Source: Asticcacaulis sp. EMRT-3 (GTDB taxonomy: Bacteria; Pseudomonadota; Alphaproteobacteria; Caulobacterales; Caulobacteraceae). Taken from it: a stretch of DNA of 64,000 nt. Below are positions 39,283 to 48,891 of this stretch, in pieces. Each line of letters opens with the position of its first letter. Positions within the stretch are counted from its first letter, which is position 1. Both the position numbers and the translations under genes were made by a program. Below the pieces are notes generated by a model. That model worked only from the letters and a program-made list of their open reading frames with translations. It ran no database searches and was not told the origin of the DNA. The stretch lies in contig NZ_JASERT010000001.1 in assembly GCF_030027245.1 (NCBI RefSeq), forward strand, positions 1,666,501 to 1,730,500, in the 5' to 3' direction.

Positions 39283-40452
39283 TTACTCCGCCAGACAGGA
39301 CAGGCTGTCCTCGAAATCCATCAGCACATCGGCATAGTCGTTCGGATCGAGCAGGCCGAAATAGTCGGTGCGGCTCATCCGATAGGCCCAGAACGAACTG
39401 ATATGGCCGAGAATGGCCACGCTCTCGCCCAACTCATAAAACAGGCTTGGCCCATCGAGCAGGAACTGACGGAAAGGCCCCGGATCGCCGCGTTCCACCA
39501 GCGCCCCATAGGCGGTGTCATAGATGTTGAGCGTGCGGCCGATGCTGGTAATGGCGGCGACAATGCGCTTCACAAGACGCGGACGCACCTCAGTCAGATA
39601 TTCGGCAATGGCGGCTTCAGGCTTGCCGCGCGGCTGATATTTGGCCAGCCCTTCGATGACCCCCCTCATCTCTTCTTGCAGTTCAAGATACCGCCATTTG
39701 AAATAGAGGAAGCCGCGCCACGAAAAAATACCGTCGGAAAAGGCTTCATCCGACAGGCGCAGCGTCATTTTGAGCGGCAAAAGTTCGCGGTCGAGTTCAT
39801 TCGACAGGATCTTGCTGGCCAGCTTGACCGCCGCTCCGTTGACCGCCTCACCAAAGGCGACACGCACCAGTTTCTCAATCTCGCTATTGGCGAAACCGAT
39901 CATCTTCTGCACATCGTGCGGCGAAATCTTGAGATAGCAGGGGGCGGGTTTGAAACCATTGCGGCCCAGAAGCTCGCGCACCAGAAACGGATCGAGCGAC
40001 GGGATCGAATCGAGCAGGCGCAGAATCTGGATGTCGCTGTCGCTGTTGATGTCATCAATGCCTAAAAAGGCGCGGCAGAAGGCGTCAAAGCCGACCTGTC
40101 CGACAAAGACCGAACTGGCCCCCAGTTTGAGATCGCCGGGATCAAAGGGCAGCACCACCTTGGTGGCCGTGCGACGCGGACGGGCAAACGCATCCTGCTC
40201 ATTGGCGCGCAGGGTATGTTTGATGATGATGGCGCGATTGAGCCGGGTGTCGCGGAAGAACGGCTTGGCCAGATAGGCCTTGTCATTGGCCGAGGACAGA
40301 TAGATCTGCTAGATCTGCGACAGGTTAAGCACGCGCGAGGTCGAGGCCGTGTCGCCCAGATTGGCCAGGCTGCGCACATCGCGGCCTTGTTTGGCGGTCT
40401 GGCCGGTGACCGGACGGGAACTGCTATTCAGCGATGGTGAGGCTGGACGCAT
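39283..40452 (-). pseudogene. Paralogue interrupted by an in-frame TAG from a 9-bp duplication
   Basis: Reading from the ATG at 40452, the protein aligns with its neighbour: SRVLNLSQI, then a TAG at 40309-40311, then QIYLSSANDKAYLAKPFFRD. The neighbour has SRILNL...KPFF with the same spacing once nine bases (CAGATCTAG) are removed, so a 9-bp tandem duplication created the stop. Everything downstream is intact for more than 340 codons, ending in FSDGIFSWRGFLYFKWR and SFWAYRMS. The duplication looks recent. Read-through or restart at a GTG (40158) is possible, as is a sequencing error. Confidence 0.8.
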
Positions 40453-40701
40453 AGTAAAAAGCTCAAGAGATGGATTGGGCGGCAGGGCTTTACGCGACTG
40501 GGTGCCGCTCAGACATTCGGGAGCGCGCCGATCAGTCTTGTTGCTTTTCAGGGTGAAGCCTCACCACCCCGAACGCACAACTTAACCTGTCATTATTTAT
40601 GAAACTAAACCGTAAATAATATGTCACCATTTACCGGGCCACAGTGTTGGTTTGCAAAAAAAACCATCATAGGGCCACGAAAAGAATTTGGCGGCCCGCC
40701 C

Positions 40702-40730
40702 TTGACTCAACCGTGGGCCGGGACTACCTC
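40702..40730 (+). promoter_or_regulatory. Housekeeping promoter of groESL
   Basis: TTGACTC at 40702-40708 and ACTACCTC at 40723-40730, with 14 bases between, fit the Caulobacter sigma-73 pattern (TTGACGS, GCTANAWC). The CIRCE repeat begins 11 bases later, which is where HrcA would block transcription. Confidence 0.7.
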
Positions 40731-40740
40731 AAGCGCGCTG

Positions 40741-40767
40741 TTAGCACTCGATGAAACCGAGTGCTAA
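40741..40767. promoter_or_regulatory. CIRCE element (HrcA operator)
   Basis: TTAGCACTC, nine bases, GAGTGCTAA: a perfect match to CIRCE, the HrcA heat-shock operator, 35 bases before groES. hrcA itself is not in the window. Confidence 0.97.
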
Positions 40768-40801
40768 CACCCTCAATTGCAACTCAACCGGAGAGAATCC
40801 C

Positions 40802-41092
40802 ATGAGCTTTCGCCCGTTAGGCGACCGTGTTCTGGTCAAGCGCGTCGAAGAAGAAGCCAAGACCAAGGGCGGCATCATCATCCCCGATACCGCCAAGGAA
40901 AAGCCACAGGAAGGCGAAGTTGTCGCCGTTGGCCCCGGCAATCGTAACGACAAGGGCGAGCAGGTTGCGCTCGACGTCAAGGCCGGTGATCGCGTCCTGT
41001 TCGGTAAGTGGGGCGGCACCGAAGTCAAGATCGACGGCGAAGACCTGCTGATCCTGAAAGAATCCGACGTTCTGGGCGTGCTGACCAAGTAA
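40802..41092 (+). CDS. groES: Co-chaperonin GroES
   Basis: The 96-residue protein starts [20 protein letters not shown], followed by [20 protein letters not shown] (the mobile loop that binds GroEL), VAVGPG and a typical [18 protein letters not shown]. The ATG at 40802 is preceded by GGAGAG; the open frame extends upstream only through the CIRCE region. It is the first gene of the groESL operon, 48 bases before groEL. Confidence 0.99.
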   Translation: MSFRPLGDRVLVKRVEEEAKTKGGIIIPDTAKEKPQEGEVVAVGPGNRNDKGEQVALDVKAGDRVLFGKWGGTEVKIDGEDLLILKESDVLGVLTK

Positions 41093-42796
<1,704 letters not shown>

Positions 42797-42855
42797 TCCT
42801 CAACGGGAAAGTCCCTCGGCTTCGCCTCGGTGTACTTTCCCATTGGCCCCATATC

Positions 42856-42895
42856 GTGAGACGTTTTTCGGGCCAAGCCCTGTAAAACGTCTCAC
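42856..42895. repeat. 12-bp inverted repeat downstream of groEL
   Basis: GTGAGACGTTTT and its exact complement are separated by 16 bases, about 60 bases after the groEL stop. There is no T-tract, so this may be an mRNA 3' stem or an operator-like site rather than the terminator, which lies just beyond. Confidence 0.7.
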
Positions 42896-42907
42896 ATGTT
42901 ACATGGA

Positions 42908-42938
42908 AAGAGCGGGTCGCAAGACCCGCTCTTTTTTA
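42908..42938 (+). terminator. Terminator of groESL
   Basis: AAAGAGCGGGTC pairs with GACCCGCTCTTT around a GCAA tetraloop, followed by TTTTTT. The stem with flanking A and T runs could also end the convergent minus-strand module, whose last stop is at 42941. Confidence 0.95.
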
Positions 42939-42940
42939 TA

Positions 42941-43216
42941 TCAGGAGGGAAAGACTATCCCTTCGTAACCCTTTTGATCCAGTGTACAGTCTACCAGTTC
43001 TAAAAACTTTCCTTTAGTAAGGCCGACCTGCTTAGCCATTTGACCCAGTAGAGAGTCTCCAATGGTTTTATAGCTGGAACCATGACTCATTTTGGTGCGC
43101 TTTGTAGTTTTCTTACCTTCAAGGTTTGTATAAATATAATAATGATGGTCTCTATCATCTTTATAAAAGCCTTTACGCAAAAGCGCTGCTTCAATATCCG
43201 CGCGCTCTCTAGTCAT
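42941..43216 (-). CDS. Small HicA-like protein of an unknown two-gene module
   Basis: The 91-residue protein has a pattern like HicA/YcfA double-stranded-RNA-binding-fold toxins: ALLRKGFYKDDRDHHYYIYT, a TT pair, then KMSHGSSYKTIGDSLLG and QMAKQVGLTKGKFLELVD, where His in MSHG would be the catalytic position. The match is by eye and weak. Its start overlaps the stop of the upstream 358-residue gene (ATGA), so the two are made together. The region is AT-rich compared with groEL. No HicB-type antitoxin is present; the partner is of unknown family. Confidence 0.6.
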   Translation of the reverse strand: MTRERADIEAALLRKGFYKDDRDHHYYIYTNLEGKKTTKRTKMSHGSSYKTIGDSLLGQMAKQVGLTKGKFLELVDCTLDQKGYEGIVFPS

Positions 43217-44289
43217 GAACCTACCTTGAAATAGGAGTTTAAGGAAGCTTTCAATGCAATTGCATCCGGCGCAAGCTCATCATCTGACGCGCACGCATAG
43301 TTACGCCAAAGAACATCTAATTCTTCTAAAATAGCTGAACGTATATGGCCATAGCTTTCGCTAAACACGTCGACACCTAACAATGGATTTTGATACAAAA
43401 AAAGCCGAGTTTCATGATCAAAGGCAACTAAAATTGCCATAGACCTTGAAGCAAAAACTTTATGTTTTCCCGATTGAAATTCAGATATTGGCTCTAAGCT
43501 GGGCTCAACTTCCACTACTGAGCTAAGTTCACGAAAACCCGTGATATCTCCAGCGTTATTAAAATTGGGATAGCCAACAAGTTTTAGACGCTTTCTAACA
43601 TTGGCTTGAAGCATAGGTTCTAATGGAAGCGGGTAATCCATACGAACAGCCCTACTCTGAGCAGGCTTCAATATTAAAATAGTTTGCCCATAGTTTATTG
43701 TTTGAACTTTGCCAACGACCTCCTCCGATCCGGAATCTGGAACTGGCCCAGATCGAATATGGCTTATAATCTTTCGAGCACGGTCGGCTTTAAAGGTAAA
43801 AGGCCCTCTACTTCCAGCTCGGACAGTCACATCTAGTCCACTGTCCTCGTCAGGAATTAGCCCACTCGCAGCATTTGCCAAAAACCATCGTTCTCGGGGA
43901 TCAGGCAATACTTGTGCGACGAGCTCGCCGTCACCGCTATCAAACGCTTTAAGCGCTGCTAAAAGTTTAGTACGAGCCGAAAAAGCAGCGGGAGAAAAAT
44001 GACCTGATTGAGAAGCAATGTTGAATGGTTGTAAATGGCTGCCAAATTTAGGAGCTTTACAAATTAATGAGTACTCTCGCTTCACCTTTGCGGTAGCCTT
44101 CAACCGCTGCCCAAGTCCTCTACCTTCAGCTCGCATACCAATTATCAACAGCATGCGTTGAAGAGCAGTTAGAGAGTTAATCACAGCGTCAGCAGGGGCG
44201 CCCCTAAGGCGCTTTACTGGATCACCATCAAACTTTAGCTGGATGTCGTCAGGTTCCCCGTTCATCGTAATTTTTTGATCTCTTGTCAT
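43213..44289 (-). CDS. Uncharacterised 358-residue partner of the two-gene module
   Basis: A soluble protein without signal peptide or membrane helices. I do not recognise the family. It begins with a charged region, then VINSLTALQRMLLIIGM, a Lys/Arg-rich beta segment, LPDPRERWFLANAASG, and a C-terminal part with SKSMAILVAF-like strands and FSESYGHIRSAILEELDVLW. It is the first gene of a pair with the small HicA-like protein and overlaps it by four bases. Base composition is lower in GC than the neighbourhood, which suggests transfer. A toxin-antitoxin or defence role is possible but unproven. Confidence 0.65.
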   Translation of the reverse strand: MTRDQKITMNGEPDDIQLKFDGDPVKRLRGAPADAVINSLTALQRMLLIIGMRAEGRGLGQRLKATAKVKREYSLICKAPKFGSHLQPFNIASQSGHFSPAAFSARTKLLAALKAFDSGDGELVAQVLPDPRERWFLANAASGLIPDEDSGLDVTVRAGSRGPFTFKADRARKIISHIRSGPVPDSGSEEVVGKVQTINYGQTILILKPAQSRAVRMDYPLPLEPMLQANVRKRLKLVGYPNFNNAGDITGFRELSSVVEVEPSLEPISEFQSGKHKVFASRSMAILVAFDHETRLFLYQNPLLGVDVFSESYGHIRSAILEELDVLWRNYACASDDELAPDAIALKASLNSYFKVGS

Positions 44290-44444
44290 TTCATCTGCAC
44301 TTTGAATCAGCCCGACTTTCCACGCAAGAGAATAAATTGACCATCGGTGAAAACAGACCGCTCACTCGTAAGGATTGTGTTAATGATATTAAGAAAGTCA
44401 ATCATCCGGGGATTTCGTTTATGGCACATCAAATGTGAAAATAT

Positions 44445-44611
44445 TCACGCCCGCTTACTATGGTTCTCCACATATTCCCGCAGGGCGCGGTTGATGCGCG
44501 TCTGATAGCCGTCACCGGCATCCTTGAACCGGGCCACCACGTCGGCATCGAGGCGCAGCGATAACGGCTGCTTGACCGGTCTGTACAGCATCCCTCGGCG
44601 CGCGCCTTTCT
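44445..44611 (-). pseudogene. BrnA-like antitoxin remnant
   Basis: The frame reads PVKQPLSLRLDADVVARFKD, then AGDGYQTRINRALREYVENH, which matches the ribbon-helix-helix part of BrnA (DUF4415) antitoxins. The expected N-terminal region is missing: the frame runs directly into the palindromic repeat that starts at 44612, and no BrnT toxin gene is found nearby. A short protein of 48 residues could still be made from an internal ATG at 44591. The repeat insertion probably truncated the gene. Confidence 0.65.
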
Positions 44612-44835
44612 TATACCTCCCCAGCTTGCTGGGGAGGGGGACCATAAGCGCAGCGAACGAAGTTCCGCGCAGCGAATGGTGGTGGGGTTTCTGGCTTTCT
44701 TCCCTATGGCAGGAGCCGTTTTCGGAAATATCGGCCAGAACCTGCTGATCGATTCCGACCTTTTAAGCAAGAAACCCCACCACCACGCCGCAAGGGCGGC
44801 GCGGTCCCCCTCCCCATCGAAGATGGGGAGGTATA
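44612..44835 (+). repeat. Palindromic repeat element R1
   Basis: A 224-bp element with ends TATACCTCCCC and GGGGAGGTATA. It begins with a small hairpin (CCCCAGCTTGCTGGGG), has inner arms GGTGGTGGGGTTTCT and AGAAACCCCACCACC, and ends with a second small hairpin (CCCCATCGAAGATGGGG). The core between the inner arms is open in the plus frame and resembles that of R2. Confidence 0.85.
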
Positions 44836-44858
44836 AATAGTATGGATACCCCCTTCCT

Positions 44859-45123
44859 TATACCTCCCCGACTTGTCGGGGTTTGACGCCGAAAAACGAT
44901 CCAGTGAATCGTTTTTCAAGTCATGGGACCATGAGCGAAGCGAACGAAGTTCCGCGCAGCGAATGGTGGTGGGGTTTCTGGCTTTCTGCCTTATGGCAGG
45001 AGCCGTTTGCGGGAATGCCGGTCAAGGCCTGCTGATCAATCCAGACATATTTAAGCAAGACACCCCACCACCACGCCGCAAGAGCGGCGCGGTCCCCCTC
45101 CCCACCATAGGTGGGGAGGTATA
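44859..45123 (+). repeat. Palindromic repeat element R2
   Basis: Same architecture and ends as R1, 265 bp long. It carries an extra segment of about 40 bp in its left part that contains a perfect 10-bp hairpin, GAAAAACGAT and ATCGTTTTTC (44891-44917). The core differs from R1 at about a quarter of positions but keeps the plus-strand frame (GFLAFCLMAGAVCGNAGQGL against GFLAFFPMAGAVFGNIGQNL). It ends 17 bases before the DUF559 stop codon. Confidence 0.85.
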
Positions 45124-45139
45124 AGAAGCGTTGAATCTC

Positions 45140-45511
45140 TTACTTGCGCTGCGTCGCCAGTTCCGCCGCCAGCAACCGTATGCCATCCGCCGCGCCCTCA
45201 GGATCACGATAGACCTCTGGTGCGGGCAGGCGATAAACCTGCAAGCCATTTGCCCTCAGATAAGCCTCACGCACGGCGTCCTTTTGCGCCTGTTCCGGTG
45301 CGCTATGCACTGCGCCATCGACCTCAATCACCAGTCGCGCGCGGAAGCAGTAAAAGTCGAGAATATAGGGGCCGAAAGCGTGCTGGCGTTTGAAGATGAG
45401 GCCATCATCAAGACGCAGCTTCAGCCTTTCCCAGAGCAGCCATTCCGGGCCGGTCAGGGTTTTGCGCATCTGACGGGCGAGCGCGATTTTTCGCTTCGGT
45501 GTTGCGGTCAT
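45140..45511 (-). CDS. DUF559 endonuclease-domain protein
   Basis: A 123-residue protein of the DUF559 group (PD-(D/E)XK, Vsr-like fold). It begins MTATPKRKIALARQMRKTLT, followed by GPEWLLWERLKLR, FKRQHAFGPYILDFYCF and RLVIEVDGAVHSAPEQAQKD, in which the Asp and the E-V-D-G residues form the predicted nuclease site. The start at 45511 is chosen because the open frame further upstream runs through repeat R3 and has no protein character. Palindromic repeats touch the gene on both sides, so it may be linked to their movement or maintenance. Confidence 0.85.
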   Translation of the reverse strand: MTATPKRKIALARQMRKTLTGPEWLLWERLKLRLDDGLIFKRQHAFGPYILDFYCFRARLVIEVDGAVHSAPEQAQKDAVREAYLRANGLQVYRLPAPEVYRDPEGAADGIRLLAAELATQRK

Positions 45512-45525
45512 GGCCTGAAAGTAAG

Positions 45526-45589
45526 ACACCCCACCACCAACGCGCAAGAGCGCGTCGGTCCCGCTCTCCATCAAAGATGGGGAGGTATA
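45526..45589 (+). repeat. Palindromic repeat half element R3
   Basis: The right half of the R1/R2 family: ACCCCACCACC, a short hairpin (CGCGCAAGAGCGCG), then CTCTCCATC to GGGGAGGTATA. The left half is missing; in its place, 15 bases away, is the DUF559 gene. The gene therefore occupies the position of the element core. Confidence 0.8.
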
Positions 45590-45686
45590 GACGGTAACGG
45601 TTTCTGATAAAGATGCAATTAGCCCCTTCACGCAGCGCGGCCCCGCCCGTATAGATTTAGGCCCTTCTGAAAAGAGGTTGTGCCGC

Positions 45687-47522
45687 ATGACCACCGCCAC
45701 CCAGGCCGAAAAACTGACCAATATGGCCACGCAGGTGATCCACAGCGCGGCGCAGGATTATTACGTCTTCATCATCGTGTTCCTGCTGGCCTCGGCGCTG
45801 ATCGTGCCGCTGGCCCAGCGCTTCAAGGTGTCGAGCGTACTGGGCTTTTTGCTGGTCGGCGTGCTGATGGGGCCCGATGCCCTGGGCCGCCTCAGTCACT
45901 TTCTGCCGGGGCTCGACGCCTTTTCGATGATCCGCACCCACGCCGTGCATCGTTTCGCCGAGCTGGGCGTGGTGTTCCTGCTGTTTTCCATCGGGTTAGA
46001 GCTGACCTTTGAGCGCTTAAAATCGATGCGGCGGCTGGTGTTCGGGCTGGGGGCTTTGCAACTGGTGCTGTCAACGGCTGTGCTGGCCGTGGTGTTTTTC
46101 ATGATGGGCCGCAGTCTGGTGGGGGCCATCCTGCTCGGCATGGCGCTGGCGCTGTCGTCCACCGCCGTCGTCATCCCCGTGCTGGCCGACCGCAAGGCGC
46201 TGGCCACCGCCTCCGGGCGCAGCGTCTTTGCCGTCCTGCTGGCGCAGGATCTGAGCGTGGCGCCGATCATGGTCACCGTGGTGATCCTGACCGGCGCGTC
46301 CGATAACGGCCAGGTGGGGGTGCAGGGTCTGCTGGCGCTGATTCCGGCCCTGATCGGCATGGGCCTGCTGGTGGGCGGCGGGCGCTGGCTGTTGCGGCCC
46401 CTGTTCAAATCGGTGGCGCGCACCAAAAGCCGCGAACTGTTCATGGCCGCCTGTTTGCTGGTGATCCTGCTGGCCGGACAGGTGGCGGTGATGACCGGCC
46501 TGCCGATGGGGCTGGGCGCCTTCGTGGCGGGGGTGCTGCTGGCCGAAACCGAATATCGCCGCGAGATCGAGGTGATGATCGATCCGTTCAAGGGCCTGCT
46601 GCTCGGCCTGTTTTTCGTCACTGTGGGGGCCCGGCTCGATTTCGGCGCGGTCATGGCCCGCCCGGAACTGGTGCTGGGGCTGGCGGCGGGGCTGATCGTG
46701 CTCAAGGCACTGGTCGTATTCCCGCTGGCCAAACTGTTCGGCCTGACGACGCGCAGCGCTATTGAGACAGCGGCGGTGCTGGGGCCCGCAGGCGAATTCG
46801 CCTATGTCATCATTGATGAAGCCATTGGCCGCCACGTCATCCCGGCCAGCTTCGGCCAGGCCATCATCCTGTCGGCCACCTTGTCTTTGTTTTGCGTGCC
46901 GGTGCTGGCCGGGCTGGCGTCGCGCCTCACCGCCCGCATGGCAGGCCCGCGCGAAGCCGCGCCCAGTGAGGCGCCCGACGTGGTCAGCGCCGATGCGCGC
47001 GTGCTGGTGATCGGTTTTGGCCGCGTCGGCGAACTGGTGACCGACATGCTGCGCGCCCACGACATCCCCTTCACCGTCATCGATTTCAACCCCAAGGTCA
47101 CACGGCGGGCGCGGATGCGCGGCGTCGAGGCCTGGTATGGCAATGCCGCCATGCCGGAATTTCTGATGCGCGTCGGGCTGGAACGCGCCCGCGCCGTGGT
47201 GGTGACCGTATCGAACGCGGCCTTCACCGAGGATGTGGTGCGCACCGTGCGCGGTTTGCGCGACGACGTGCATATTATCGCCCGCGCCCGCGATGCCGGT
47301 CATGCCTATCAGCTCTACCGGCTGGGGGCCACCGACGCCGTGCCCGAAACCATCGAGGCCTCGCTGCAACTGGCCGAAAACACGCTGATCGATCTGGGCG
47401 TGCCGATGGGACTGGTTCTGGCCAGCGTCCACGAACAGCGCGATGTCTTCCGCCGCCAGTTCGGCGTGCGCGGCGGTCAGGCGGCCAGTTTGCATGGTCA
47501 CCCGCTGAAGGGTGAGGCGTGA
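45687..47522 (+). CDS. Kef-type potassium/proton antiporter with TrkA-N domain
   Basis: A 611-residue CPA2 antiporter. About twelve membrane helices cover residues 20-410, with GFLLVGVLMGPDALG, AELGVVFLLFSIGLEL, SSTAVVIPVLAD and LLAQDLSVAPI typical of KefB/KefC. A cytoplasmic Rossmann RCK/TrkA-N domain follows (VLVIGFGRVGELVTDMLRAH, then NAAMPEFLMRVGLERARAVV). It should export K+ under electrophilic or pH stress. The ATG at 45687 is preceded by AGAGG. A 117-bp repeat follows 40 bases after the stop. Confidence 0.93.
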   Translation: MTTATQAEKLTNMATQVIHSAAQDYYVFIIVFLLASALIVPLAQRFKVSSVLGFLLVGVLMGPDALGRLSHFLPGLDAFSMIRTHAVHRFAELGVVFLLFSIGLELTFERLKSMRRLVFGLGALQLVLSTAVLAVVFFMMGRSLVGAILLGMALALSSTAVVIPVLADRKALATASGRSVFAVLLAQDLSVAPIMVTVVILTGASDNGQVGVQGLLALIPALIGMGLLVGGGRWLLRPLFKSVARTKSRELFMAACLLVILLAGQVAVMTGLPMGLGAFVAGVLLAETEYRREIEVMIDPFKGLLLGLFFVTVGARLDFGAVMARPELVLGLAAGLIVLKALVVFPLAKLFGLTTRSAIETAAVLGPAGEFAYVIIDEAIGRHVIPASFGQAIILSATLSLFCVPVLAGLASRLTARMAGPREAAPSEAPDVVSADARVLVIGFGRVGELVTDMLRAHDIPFTVIDFNPKVTRRARMRGVEAWYGNAAMPEFLMRVGLERARAVVVTVSNAAFTEDVVRTVRGLRDDVHIIARARDAGHAYQLYRLGATDAVPETIEASLQLAENTLIDLGVPMGLVLASVHEQRDVFRRQFGVRGGQAASLHGHPLKGEA

Positions 47523-47561
47523 ACGATTAAGGCTTGCCAAGCGCGCGTGGTTTTTCTACCC

Positions 47562-47678
47562 CTAGAGCGGTCTGCATTCTGATTGAATCGGTCAAAGGAA
47601 TGCAACCCGCTCTACATTTTACGTCTTTCCGCATCTCGCATTCAATTTGTAAGTCAAATTAAACGCTCGTTGCTCTAG
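47562..47678 (+). repeat. 117-bp dispersed repeat, copy C
   Basis: Same element and orientation as copy A, with CTAGAGC and GCTCTAG ends. Two bases of the left stem arm do not pair with the right arm (GCGGTCTGC against GCAACCCGC). It sits between the antiporter and cyclophilin genes, ending 24 bases before the latter's start. Confidence 0.9.
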
Positions 47679-47701
47679 GCCAAGCAGATCAGGAGTACAG
47701 C

Positions 47702-48415
47702 GTGACGCAACCGACCAATAATCGACGCGGTGTTCTGGCCACGGGACTGGCCGCAGGTCTGGCCCTGGTGGCCGCCTCCGTCGCCGCCTGTTCGAAAAAG
47801 GCCGCGCCGCCGCCCGCGCCGCCTCCACCACCACCGCCACCTCCGCCGCCCCCTCCACCGCCGGAAACCGTCACGGTCAGTTTGATGACCGATAAGGGCG
47901 AGATTGTGATCAGGCTGGAAAACAAGAAGGCGCCGATCACCACCGGCAATTTCCTGAAATATGTCGATTCCGGCAAGCTGAACGGGGCCGACTTCTGGCG
48001 CGCCGCCGATTCCGGCCCGTCGGGCTTTATTCAGGGCACGGCGCTTGGCCCCACCTTCCCGCCCATCGCCCATGAACCGACCAGCCAGACCGGTCTGTCG
48101 CACACCAATGGCGCGATCTCGATGTCACGCTTCGCGCCGGGCACGGCTACGGCCGATTTCGTCATCTGTGTCGGCGACAATACCTATATGGATGCAGGCC
48201 GCTCCGGCTCGACGGACAAGCTGGGTTATGCCGCCTTCGGCCACGTCATCAAGGGCATGGATGTGGTGAAAAGCATATTGCACGGCAAGATCGATCCGAA
48301 AACCCCGCCGCAGGGCGGCTGGGCCGGTCAGATGCTGCTGCATCCGGTCAAGATCATCTCGGCCAGGCGCGTGTCCGAGACGCCGGATACGGGCGCGACA
48401 TCGGCGTCGGCATAA
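47702..48415 (+). CDS. Cyclophilin-type peptidyl-prolyl isomerase lipoprotein
   Basis: A 237-residue envelope prolyl isomerase. GTG start at 47702 with AGGAG upstream. The signal is twin-arginine-like (NNRRGVLATGLAAGLALVAA) with lipobox VAAC, followed by a run of more than a dozen prolines that acts as a spacer. The cyclophilin domain starts VSLMTDKGEIVIRLENKKAP, with ITTGNFLKYVDSGKL, DFWRAADSGPSGFIQG and GYAAFGHVIKGMDVVKSI. A paralogue with the same plan is at 51456-52103. Confidence 0.92.
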   Translation: MTQPTNNRRGVLATGLAAGLALVAASVAACSKKAAPPPAPPPPPPPPPPPPPPPETVTVSLMTDKGEIVIRLENKKAPITTGNFLKYVDSGKLNGADFWRAADSGPSGFIQGTALGPTFPPIAHEPTSQTGLSHTNGAISMSRFAPGTATADFVICVGDNTYMDAGRSGSTDKLGYAAFGHVIKGMDVVKSILHGKIDPKTPPQGGWAGQMLLHPVKIISARRVSETPDTGATSASA

Positions 48416-48458
48416 ATAAATTACTTCATAAGAAAATAGGCCACTTTAGCAGTTTCTA

Positions 48459-48836
48459 TTATTCAGACTTGCCCCACCATACAATATATACTGAAAATTG
48501 CTTGTCTAGCTTGTCTTTCAACGTTCCGCCATCACTACGGTAGGTTCTGCCTCTGGCTTTCTTTTCTGCATGGTATTTGTTACATAGAATATTTTCCGGA
48601 TCGTTGAGAAGCATGGTAGATCTTTGCAAATACTCTTCTAAATCCAGAGCAGTTTTGTGATTTAATTTATCAGATAAAACGACAAGGTGTTCAAATCCGT
48701 GCCTTCGATATTGATCAGCTTTTGTGCCGCAAGGAAGAGATGTCCATCCGATTAGATATTGATCTACGGATTTGCTTGAAATAATAGATTCAATGGTGTT
48801 GAGGCATATTTGTGCGCGATTTTTAATTTGTGACAT
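48459..48836 (-). CDS. Hypothetical protein, possibly GIY-YIG-related
   Basis: A 125-residue protein from an AT-rich stretch. I choose the ATG at 48836, which has GGAGAG six bases upstream; an in-frame ATG four codons earlier overlaps that site. QYLIGWTSLP, YRRHGFEHLVVLSD, ALDLEEYLQ and the Asn/His-containing ENILCNKYHAEKKARGRTYR resemble in spacing a GIY-YIG nuclease (YIG, Arg, Glu, Asn), but a GIY motif is not seen in place, so the link is weak. It stands alone between a cyclophilin gene and prephenate dehydrogenase and may be a recent arrival. Confidence 0.6.
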   Translation of the reverse strand: MSQIKNRAQICLNTIESIISSKSVDQYLIGWTSLPCGTKADQYRRHGFEHLVVLSDKLNHKTALDLEEYLQRSTMLLNDPENILCNKYHAEKKARGRTYRSDGGTLKDKLDKQFSVYIVWWGKSE

Positions 48837-48891
48837 TAAACTCTCCATTCGCAGAATACTTAAACGCTAATTTAACTAAACTTGACACCAC

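Noticed and set aside
40621..40660. TTAA-N7-TTAT-like site upstream of groESL considered as a CtrA box
   Set aside because: Too many mismatches, and the operon already has a clear housekeeping promoter with CIRCE.
44873..45124. 83-codon plus-strand frame in repeat R2
   Set aside because: It starts within the repeat hairpin and ends in the repeat end; noted as a finding on the core but not called as a gene.
46071..47540. 489-codon frame opposite the Kef antiporter
   Set aside because: Antisense shadow rich in His, Gln, Gly and Arg without domains.
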